Assembly (NCBI GenBank): GCA_008932955.1
Contig: WBXE01000060.1
Location: 1-11,964 of the forward strand
Direction: 5' to 3'
Source of the DNA: Verrucomicrobiota bacterium
GTDB taxonomy: Bacteria; Verrucomicrobiota; Verrucomicrobiia; Verrucomicrobiales; Akkermansiaceae
DNA: 11,964 bases
Positions 6,316-11,964 of the stretch are shown here, in pieces; the stretch's first letter is position 1; every line of letters starts with the position of its first letter. The translations under genes and the position numbers were made by a program. The notes under the pieces were generated by a model. The model had not been told where the DNA came from, did not search any database, and was given only the letters and a program-made list of their open reading frames with translations.

Positions 6316-7155
6316 TTAATACTGGAGTCTAAAGTTGACGTTGGATCCGTGGACCGCTTGGTGGCAACCGGCGCTCCAGCAGGTGCCGCGCTGCCAGTCC
6401 CCACCGAGACCGCTATGACCACTGCTACCGTTGCCGTGGGTCGCCAGACCCAAATTTTTCCCGGTGTTGGCATCGAAGTGGCATTTCAAGCACAACGTTT
6501 GATTGCGCTCATTGAGCATCTTCTGATTAACCGAGCCGTGCGGGCTGTGACAGGCGCTGCAGCCTTCGCGGACGGCAGCGTGAGGGAAGACGAAGGGCCC
6601 CGTCTGTTGCTTGTGGCATTGCTGGCAGGTTTCGGTTTTGCCGCTGAGCTGAGTGCCGCCGCCTTTAGTGGCGTTACCGCTGTGCGGGTTGTGGCAATCA
6701 GCGCAGCTAACCTTGCCGGCGAGTACCGGATGGGTGTAGGGCAGGCTGAACTGGGCTTTCTTGTCGAGATGGCATTGGAAGCAGGTGTCGGGAGATTTGC
6801 GCGGATTGACGATGAGGCCTTTGCCGCCACCGGCTTCCACGTGCTTGCTACCGGGGCCGTGGCAACTTTCGCAGCCCATATCAACGGCGTTTTTGCCCTT
6901 AGCTTGGAGTTTGGCATGGTCGGCCGTGCGGAAGTCGCGGACGAGTTTTTCATGGCAGGTGGCGCATTCTTGCGAACCCACGAAGGTGGCCCCAGGGATG
7001 CTTGGCGGGGCAAGCATGGTGCGCGTGGTCGTGCACGAAATGAGAACCACTGCCAGCGCGGCACCGGCGCCGACACCCCACAGCAGATGGCTTGGTGTGT
7101 TGAGGCCCCATCGGCTGATAGTCGATAAATTCGGTAGTTTCCAGTTGGTTTTCAT
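6316..7155 (-). CDS. MtrA/DmsE-like octaheme c-type cytochrome, predicted lipoprotein
   Basis: This 279-residue protein has an N-terminal hydrophobic segment (about 24-40) ending in the lipobox LISC, so C41 should be lipidated. Haem motifs start at C64 (CATCH), C95 (CESCH), C125 (CFQCH), C151 (CADCH), C177 (CQQCH), C199 (CSACH), C222 (CLKCH) and C259 (CWSAGCH, a CX4CH), eight in total. Repeated CH-x-PH-(S/G) elements (CHNPHSG, CHSPHGS) and the ending CHQAVHGSN match the MtrA/DmsE family, whose members usually have ten haems and are often soluble. It heads the operon and is followed 33 bases later by the barrel gene, the arrangement of porin-cytochrome conduits. It would sit in the barrel as the wire through the outer membrane. 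The ATG at 7155 has no Shine-Dalgarno. Multiheme and lipoprotein calls are strong; the conduit role is inferred from partner genes. Confidence 0.92.
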   Translation of the reverse strand: MKTNWKLPNLSTISRWGLNTPSHLLWGVGAGAALAVVLISCTTTRTMLAPPSIPGATFVGSQECATCHEKLVRDFRTADHAKLQAKGKNAVDMGCESCHGPGSKHVEAGGGKGLIVNPRKSPDTCFQCHLDKKAQFSLPYTHPVLAGKVSCADCHNPHSGNATKGGGTQLSGKTETCQQCHKQQTGPFVFPHAAVREGCSACHSPHGSVNQKMLNERNQTLCLKCHFDANTGKNLGLATHGNGSSGHSGLGGDWQRGTCWSAGCHQAVHGSNVNFRLQY

Positions 7156-7186
7156 CGGTATGTTTATCTGGGTAGATGGGTTCGTC

Positions 7187-7217
7187 GACTTGGAAAATTG
7201 ACTAGAGACTTGGAAAA
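7187..7217 (-). repeat. Paired direct repeats upstream of the octaheme cytochrome gene
   Basis: GACTTGGAAAA occurs at 7187-7197 and again, identical, at 7207-7217, a 20-base period close to two helical turns. The pair lies 32-62 bases upstream of the operon's first start codon. Same-face spacing suggests a dimeric regulator site, or an RNA feature of the leader if the promoter lies further upstream. Confidence 0.5.
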
Positions 7218-7362
7218 AGTCGCAGATATGGGAGGCGAAAGGTCGTGGTGTAGAGATCGGGTTTTGAACCTCAGGCTAAAACGGTTCGCAACGGCTCATA
7301 CTGTGATATGACCGGGGGGGTGACTACGCAGGATCTGCCAAAAACTGTGCGGATTCGCTTGT

Positions 7363-7391
7363 ATTAAAAGAATATGAACAATTTGCATGAA
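7363..7391 (-). promoter_or_regulatory. Candidate promoter of the cytochrome operon
   Basis: On the minus strand TTCATG (7391-7386) and TTTAAT (7368-7363) are 17 bases apart. The -10 matches TATAAT at five of six positions; the -35 is poor (three of six). It lies in the most AT-rich part of the spacer and would give a leader of about 200 bases. Low confidence because the organism's promoter consensus is unknown. Confidence 0.25.
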
Positions 7392-7400
7392 CTATGCGAA
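7382..7400. promoter_or_regulatory. Operator-like interrupted palindrome
   Basis: TTTGCATG (7382-7389) and TATGCGAA (7393-7400) are inverted copies matching at six of eight positions around a three-base centre. The palindrome covers the candidate -35 element of the cytochrome operon, which is where a repressor or redox-responsive regulator would bind. No known regulator motif is claimed. Confidence 0.35.
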
Positions 7401-7473
7401 TGGGGGCTGCGGTTTTTTCGTTAGATCGTGGCCTACGACTTCAAAAAAGCCACGAGGCTGGGAGGGTTTAATT

Positions 7474-7503
7474 CCCTGAAATTGCGGTCAATTTCAGGGT
7501 TTT
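7474..7503 (+). terminator. Perfect 11-bp hairpin followed by TTTT
   Basis: CCCTGAAATTG (7474-7484) and CAATTTCAGGG (7489-7499) are perfect inverted copies with a four-base CGGT loop, then four T residues on the plus strand. The shape is that of an intrinsic terminator, but the stem is only moderately GC-rich, the T-run is short, and no plus-strand gene lies upstream. It may end a small RNA or be part of a structured intergenic element. Confidence 0.45.
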
Positions 7504-7539
7504 CGCGTGAGGATTGCCGGTGACGAAGGAAGCCACTGA

Positions 7540-7646
7540 GGTGGTAACACAGGAGGCCGCATGACCACCGGGTTGTTCACAGACTCCGGCCGTCTCCGAC
7601 GAGTTTTTCGGGACCCATTCTCGACGACCGGGCCTGTGAACAACCC
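7540..7646. repeat. Adjacent inverted repeats, including a perfect 13-bp pair
   Basis: GGTGGT (7540-7545) pairs with ACCACC (7564-7569). Directly abutting it, GGGTTGTTCACAG (7570-7582) pairs perfectly with CTGTGAACAACCC (7634-7646). Inside the second pair the stem can continue through CCGG/CCGG (7586-7589 with 7628-7631) and CGACGAG/CTCGACG (7597-7603 with 7620-7626, one mismatch), leaving a 16-base loop. The result is a 77-base, almost fully paired hairpin. It could be a structured RNA, a small mobile palindromic element or a protein-binding site. No transposase-like flank or target duplication was recognised. Confidence 0.6.
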
Positions 7647-7920
7647 TCTTGCCCCCCGGCGCGGCGAAATTGGGCAGCCTCCAACTTCATCCTTGATCTG
7701 ACATCCATGATCTCCTGTCCATTTCCCGCAGCCCACCACCCTAGCTTAGTTTAGCCACTGCGTGGCCGGACTCCGGGGTCCACCTCAATGCTGGCAACTG
7801 CCACAGGGGTGACGAATTTCACGATTTGCGGTTGGCAATCGGTCCTGCGCCGGTTACCTCTCCGCTGCGCGCGAGCAGTGGCCACGCTGAGGAGTACCGC
7901 TGCGGACCCGCCACAAAGTC

Positions 7921-8661
7921 ATGCCAGCCATCCAGAAAGAGCCCAAGCCGAGACGTCCTGCCTATTTCTGGTGGCTGTTATTTAATGCGCTGGCGCTGTG
8001 TTTGGCTGTCATCATTTGGTTCGTGTGCCTGGATGTGTTCCAGCACATTGAGGTGCCTAGAAACTACGAACTATTGCGCAAGCTGCACCGTCTGCCAACG
8101 CTGCAAGCCTATGCCGCAGCGGATGCGCCCAGTGGTACCGGGCTGGGTCCCAAGGAGTTGTATCACAAGTTTTTCGGCTGGTCGACCAAGGATCAGGAGT
8201 TCAACAATGGCTTGTTGCTGCGCAATTATCTCACGAATTTCCAGCGGCCGGCCCTGCTGACGTACATCGAAGGGGACTATCAAGTGACCAGAGTGCGGGT
8301 GCTCGGCGCGGCGGATCTTTTCAATCCGGGTTTTGTGATTCGCGCCCAGGCGTTGGTCAAGCCCGATGAGTTTGCGGTGGCCGCGCCCTATCCAGTGTAT
8401 ATCGAATACCTGTTGCCAACGGCCGATGTGGCGGCAGCGGCTTATTTCAAAAGCGGGGATGTGCTGGGGGTCAGGAAGAGCCCCAGCTGTGCGGCGGTGG
8501 TGCGTGTGGGCAAACTCACCCTGGATGGCGAGCCGGTCCTCCTGCTCACGGTGATCCCGATTGCGTGCGGGCCCTATCAGCTAGGTTCGGTTCATTCATT
8601 CGATACTAAGCCGCCGATGTTGTTGCGTCCGGGCGCTGGCTTCCCGCTGTTCGGCAATTGA
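7921..8661 (+). CDS. Conserved-looking hypothetical membrane-anchored protein
   Basis: I do not recognise this 246-residue protein. It has a short basic, proline-containing N-terminus (KEPKPRRP), one membrane helix at about 16-38, and a soluble part of about 205 residues that should lie outside the cytoplasm because the positive charges precede the helix. Only three cysteines are present (27 and 36 in the helix, then 190 and 216 outside counted separately), with no CXXCH, so it is not a cytochrome. The C-terminal half (VRVLGAADLF through LLLTVIPIAC) looks mostly beta-rich. The in-frame stop at 7888-7890 limits any extension, and the ATG at 7921 is the only good start; no Shine-Dalgarno precedes it. 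It is divergent from the cytochrome operon and 375 bases before secA. Base composition and a long clean frame support a real gene. No function is proposed. Confidence 0.75.
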   Translation: MPAIQKEPKPRRPAYFWWLLFNALALCLAVIIWFVCLDVFQHIEVPRNYELLRKLHRLPTLQAYAAADAPSGTGLGPKELYHKFFGWSTKDQEFNNGLLLRNYLTNFQRPALLTYIEGDYQVTRVRVLGAADLFNPGFVIRAQALVKPDEFAVAAPYPVYIEYLLPTADVAAAAYFKSGDVLGVRKSPSCAAVVRVGKLTLDGEPVLLLTVIPIACGPYQLGSVHSFDTKPPMLLRPGAGFPLFGN

Positions 8662-9036
8662 TCAGCATGGTTGATCCCGAACTCACCCTCGCTTCCCAGA
8701 GCGCCATCAACCCCGACCGGCATGCGCGTCAAGTTAAGGGGATTGGGGGATTGCTCGTGACGAATTTTACCAGTGAGGCACTGATTACCACTGAAATCAC
8801 TGAAATAGTTTGAGAATTTCTTCTCAGTGCAATCCGTGGTCATCAGTGTTTCAGTGGTTTCTTTGCCACAATTCACCGCAACGCGGCGGATTTCGACTCG
8901 TTTCGCCTTAATTCGACGCGCATGCCCGGCCGGTCGGTCGTTTTTCGTTATTTGCGCGGCAAACGCTTGCAACGCCTCGCTGGTGAGTGTATTGGCTACC
9001 CCCCAGCGGGCACCTCCGCCGAACCCCATCTCTCAC
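8662..9036. other. Intergenic region before secA
   Basis: No gene is supported in these 375 bases. A short GATCA/TGATC inverted repeat follows the preceding stop codon but has no T-run. The notable content is the group of nested hairpins at 8779-8858. The secA start at 9037 is preceded by CATCTCTCAC, with no Shine-Dalgarno. I could not pick out a convincing secA promoter. Confidence 0.6.
8779..8858. repeat. Nested, alternative inverted repeats (CACTGA-rich)
   Basis: CACTGATTACCAC (8779-8791) and GTGGTCATCAGTG (8836-8848) pair at 12 of 13 positions. Overlapping the left arm, ACCACTGAAA (8787-8796) pairs perfectly with TTTCAGTGGT (8849-8858), so the two pairings exclude each other. In the middle TGAGAA/TTCTCA (8811-8816 with 8821-8826) makes a perfect small hairpin with a TTTC loop. 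Similar CACTGAAA/TTTCAGTGG wording is, as I recall, common in dispersed intergenic repeats of several Gram-negative groups, so a repeat relic is as likely as a secA leader switch. Confidence 0.55.
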
Positions 9037-11964
9037 ATGATCAAGTGGATTCTCCAAAAAATCGTCGGCAGCAAGAATCAGCGCGAGCTGCGCCGGATTC
9101 GCCCGACGGTGGCCCGCATCAATGAACTCGAGGAAGCCTTGCAGCGCGAGCCAGAGGAGACGCTGCGCGAGCGCACGCTGCAGTGGAAGGCCCACTTGGC
9201 GCGTTATCACGTGCTCGAAGCGCCCGCCAAGCCGCTGATTGAGCGCATGAATGACGACGAGTTGCGGGCCACCGCCGAGGCGCTGGAACAACGCCTCGCG
9301 CCGCTGCGCGCCGATTTTCCAGCGTTGCCGGGCCTCATCGAACCGACCCCGGCCTCCATCGAGGCGGCCAAGGCGGCGTTTCACGACATCGAGTCGGAGT
9401 TTCGCCTAGCGCGGGCCAAATACCTTGAGAAAATCCTGCCGGAAGCCTACGCGGTCGTTAAAAACTGCGCTCGTCGTTTGTGGGGCACCACCATCACCGT
9501 CAGCGATCAACAGTTGTTGTGGGAAATGGTCCACTTCGACGTGCAGCTCGTCGGCGGCATCGCCCTGCACCGCGGCATGATCGCCGAAATGCAAACCGGC
9601 GAAGGTAAAACCCTCGTCGCTACCTTGCCGGTGTTCCTCAATGCCCTCACCGGCCTCGGTGTCCACGTCGTCACCGTCAATGATTACCTCGCCCGCCGCG
9701 ACTCCGAGTGGATGGGCGCGGTGTTCCGGTTCCTCGGTCTCACCGTCGGCTGCATTCAAAACCAAATGCCGCCATGGGAGCGGCGCGCCGAATACACCTG
9801 CGACGTCACCTACGGCACCAGCGCCGAGTTTGGTTTCGACTATCTGCGAGACAACGGTATGGCCACCTCCAGGGACGAGCAAGTCCAGCGCGGCCATTAC
9901 CTCGCCATCATCGACGAAGTGGACTCGATTCTCATCGACGAGGCGCGCACGCCGCTGATTATTTCCGGTCCCTCCGCCCAATCGTCCCACCAGTTTGACA
10001 AGTACACGCCGCTCGTCGAGCAACTCGTCAAGCGCCAGACCCAACTTTGCAACGACCTGGCCGCAGAAGCCAAAAGCCTGCTGGCCGGCGGCGACAGCGT
10101 GGGAGCTGGCCGCGCGCTCTTCAAGGTTAAGCTCGGCCAGCCGCGCAACCGCCAGCTCATGCGCATGATGGAGGAGCCCGAGATTCGCCGCCTCATTGAA
10201 AAGGCCGAGCTCTCGTTCCATCAGGACGCCCAGAAAAAAGAACTCTTCGCCCTCAAGGAAGAACTCTATTTCGTCATCGATGAAAAGGGCCACGACTCCG
10301 ACCTGATGGAAATGGGCCGCGAATTTCTCTCCCCCGGCGATCCGGAATCCTTCACCCTCCCCGATCTGGGCACCCTCTTCGCCGATATTGAAACCAATCG
10401 GGATCTAACTGACGCGGAGAAGCTCGCCGCCAAGGACGCCCAACAAGTCCGCATGGACGCTCAGGCCGAAAAAATCCATAACATCTCGCAATTGCTCAAA
10501 GCCTACTGTGTTTACGAAAAGGACGTTCAGTACGTCGTCAAGGACGGCAAGGTCATCATCGTCGATGAAAACACCGGTCGCGAAATGCCCGGCCGGCGCT
10601 GGTCGGATGGCTTGCATCAGGCGGTAGAGGCCAAGGAAGGCGTCGAGATCGAGAAGGAGACTCAGACGTTTGCCACCATCACGATCCAAAACTATTTCCG
10701 CCTGTATGAAAAACTCGCGGGCATGACCGGCACTGCAGAGACCGAGGCCGCCGAGTTTCACGACATCTACAAACTCGACGTGCTGCCGATCCCATCCAAC
10801 CGGCCTAACACGCGCGTGGATGAGAACGACCAGGTGTTCAAGACCCGCCGCGAAAAATTCAACGCGGTCATTCAGAAAATCGAAGAAGCTCACGCCAAAG
10901 GCCAGCCGGTCCTCTGCGGCACCGCTTCCGTCGAGTCGTCGGAAACCCTCTCGCGCATGCTCCAGCGGGCCAAGATTCCACACTCGGTGCTCAACGCCAA
11001 GTTCCATCAGCAGGAAGCCGAAATTGTCGCTCGCGCCGGCCAATCCGGCGCCGTCACCGTTTCCACCAACATGGCCGGTCGCGGTACCGACATCAAACTC
11101 GGCCTTGGCGTCCCCGAAACCGGCGGTCTCTTTGTCATCGGCACCGAACGCCATGAATCGCGCCGCATCGACCGCCAGTTGCGCGGCCGCTGCGCCCGCC
11201 AAGGCGACCCCGGCCGCTCGCAGGCATTCATTTCCTTCGAAGACGACCTGATGCGCAACTTTGCCGCCGCCGACCGCATGACCGCCATGATGGAACGCTT
11301 CGGTATGAAGGAAGGCGAAGCGCTCGAGCACTCGTGGCTCAACAAGTCGGTGGAGACCGCTCAGAAGCGCGTCGAGCAACGCAACTATATCTGGCGCAAG
11401 CGGGTATTAGACTTCGACGATGTGATGAACAAGCAGCGCGAGGTGGTCTATGGCTATCGCAACGAAGTGTTATCCACTGAAACCCCGCGCGACCTCGTCA
11501 TCGAGATCATCGAGGAAACCATTCCCGCCAAGGTCGATAGCTATCTGGCAGGTCACGATGAACCCATCACCGATTACGCCGAGTTGCTCCACTGGGTCAA
11601 TGCCACCCTGCCCATCCGCATCGATGCCGAAGAACTCAACCGCGCCAGCCACAACCCTGACCAGATCGCTCCTATCCTCGTCGCCAAGGTCAAGGAGGCC
11701 TACGAGCGGCGCGTCGCCAATCTGCCCCCCGAAGTGCTCGACCAGGAAGAGCGCCGCATGGTGCTCGTCGCCATCGACAAGCAATGGCAGGCGCACCTCT
11801 ATAACATGGATGCCCTGCGCGAAGGTGTCGGCTTGCGTGCCCAAGGCCAGAAGGACCCGCTCATCGAATACAAGAACGAGGCCTACGAACTCTTCGTCGT
11901 CTTGATGGATGCCATCAAACAGGACGCCTTGCAAAACCTCTTCCGCTCCGCTTCCAATCTCGAA
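9037..11964 (+). CDS. secA: Preprotein translocase ATPase SecA (C-terminus beyond window)
   Basis: SecA drives secretory proteins through SecYEG by ATP hydrolysis. The frame is open for 976 codons to the right edge. The N-terminus MIKWILQKIVGSKNQRELRR matches the usual SecA start, fixing the ATG at 9037. Walker A MQTGEGKT is at 185-192, DEVD at 293-296, motif V MAGRGTD at 679-685 and motif VI QLRGRCARQGDPGR at 714-727. Walker A is about 80 residues further in than in E. coli (lysine 108 there, 191 here), because of extra segments between the N-terminal helices and Walker A. A second insertion follows IISGP, before ELYFVIDEK. Both resemble the long SecA of Bacteroidota and Verrucomicrobiota. 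Motif VI has CA in place of SG, as in chlamydial SecA. The zinc-binding C-terminal tail, if present, lies outside the window. No Shine-Dalgarno precedes the start. Confidence 0.98.
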   Translation, partial: MIKWILQKIVGSKNQRELRRIRPTVARINELEEALQREPEETLRERTLQWKAHLARYHVLEAPAKPLIERMNDDELRATAEALEQRLAPLRADFPALPGLIEPTPASIEAAKAAFHDIESEFRLARAKYLEKILPEAYAVVKNCARRLWGTTITVSDQQLLWEMVHFDVQLVGGIALHRGMIAEMQTGEGKTLVATLPVFLNALTGLGVHVVTVNDYLARRDSEWMGAVFRFLGLTVGCIQNQMPPWERRAEYTCDVTYGTSAEFGFDYLRDNGMATSRDEQVQRGHYLAIIDEVDSILIDEARTPLIISGPSAQSSHQFDKYTPLVEQLVKRQTQLCNDLAAEAKSLLAGGDSVGAGRALFKVKLGQPRNRQLMRMMEEPEIRRLIEKAELSFHQDAQKKELFALKEELYFVIDEKGHDSDLMEMGREFLSPGDPESFTLPDLGTLFADIETNRDLTDAEKLAAKDAQQVRMDAQAEKIHNISQLLKAYCVYEKDVQYVVKDGKVIIVDENTGREMPGRRWSDGLHQAVEAKEGVEIEKETQTFATITIQNYFRLYEKLAGMTGTAETEAAEFHDIYKLDVLPIPSNRPNTRVDENDQVFKTRREKFNAVIQKIEEAHAKGQPVLCGTASVESSETLSRMLQRAKIPHSVLNAKFHQQEAEIVARAGQSGAVTVSTNMAGRGTDIKLGLGVPETGGLFVIGTERHESRRIDRQLRGRCARQGDPGRSQAFISFEDDLMRNFAAADRMTAMMERFGMKEGEALEHSWLNKSVETAQKRVEQRNYIWRKRVLDFDDVMNKQREVVYGYRNEVLSTETPRDLVIEIIEETIPAKVDSYLAGHDEPITDYAELLHWVNATLPIRIDAEELNRASHNPDQIAPILVAKVKEAYERRVANLPPEVLDQEERRMVLVAIDKQWQAHLYNMDALREGVGLRAQGQKDPLIEYKNEAYELFVVLMDAIKQDALQNLFRSASNLE

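Larger units (their letters stand above)
7156..7920. other. Long gene-free divergent region upstream of the cytochrome operon
   Basis: These 765 bases separate the octaheme cytochrome gene (minus) from the unknown membrane protein (plus). I see no convincing coding frame. They hold 11-bp direct repeats near 7187-7217, a seven-G run near 7320, a promoter candidate overlapped by an operator-like palindrome (7363-7400), a perfect 11-bp hairpin with four T residues (7474-7503), and two adjacent inverted repeats (7540-7569 and 7570-7646). Nothing was recognised from 7647 to 7920. Confidence 0.6.

Noticed and set aside
6268..7128. 286-residue plus-strand frame
   Set aside because: Antisense to the octaheme cytochrome gene with its eight haem motifs; no recognisable domain.
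7573..7643. Pair of near DnaA boxes (TTGTTCACA and its inverse)
   Set aside because: Each differs from TTATNCACA at one position and both are simply the two arms of the perfect inverted repeat; no origin features accompany them.
7570..7646. Integron attC site suggested by the inverted GTT/AAC-containing arms
   Set aside because: Arms are perfectly paired and do not fit the RYYYAAC/GTTRRRY core sites; no integrase or cassette array is present.
7494..7739. 81-residue minus-strand frame in the gene-free region
   Set aside because: It is read through the inverted repeats, has a low-complexity Arg/Pro composition and no coding-like features.
8592..9384. Minus-strand frames of 145 and 158 residues before and into secA
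   Set aside because: They overlap the nested hairpins or lie antisense to secA, and resemble no known family.
10405..11379. 324-residue minus-strand frame
   Set aside because: A shadow of the secA coding sequence on the opposite strand, as expected in GC-rich coding DNA.
11471..11479. TTATCCACT, a near DnaA box
   Set aside because: One mismatch and inside the secA coding sequence.

Overview
The window looks chromosomal and most likely comes from a member of the Verrucomicrobiota (PVC group). The best evidence is the SecA protein at the right end. It has the helicase motif VI variant GRCARQGDPG, which I associate with PVC and chlamydial SecA, where most bacteria have GRSGRQGDPG. It also has extra N-terminal and preprotein-crosslinking-domain segments of the kind I recall from Bacteroidota and Verrucomicrobiota SecA. 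A zinc-ligand-poor ribosomal protein bL36, moderately high GC, and gene starts without Shine-Dalgarno sequences all fit. The phylum call rests on family knowledge, not on a database search.

Layout from left to right. (1) Positions 1-1247, minus strand: an ABC exporter module, with an ATPase overlapping a permease that runs off the left edge. (2) 1427-1588, plus strand: a 53-residue bL36 gene with a strong intrinsic terminator. (3) 1645-1930: REP-like palindromes and a four-unit tandem array, placed between the converging 3' ends of bL36 and the next operon. (4) 1939-7155, minus strand: four genes for a predicted trans-envelope electron conduit. In transcription order these are an MtrA/DmsE-like octaheme lipoprotein, an MtrB/PioB-like outer-membrane barrel, a small class I cytochrome c, and a three-helix membrane heptaheme cytochrome with a NapC/NirT-like core. 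(5) 7156-7920: a long gene-free divergent region with direct repeats, an operator-like palindrome and several hairpins. (6) 7921-8661, plus strand: a single-helix membrane protein of unknown function. (7) 8662-9036: an intergenic region with nested, mutually exclusive hairpins. (8) 9037 to the right edge, plus strand: secA, cut by the window end.

The electron conduit is the most notable system. The membrane heptaheme cytochrome would take electrons from (mena)quinol. The small cytochrome could carry them through the periplasm, and the octaheme lipoprotein together with the barrel would pass them across the outer membrane. The reverse direction (uptake, as in PioAB) is equally compatible with the sequence. 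No MtrC/OmcA-like surface cytochrome and no terminal reductase lie in the window. Each of the two large cytochromes carries one non-canonical haem motif (CX3CH and CX4CH).
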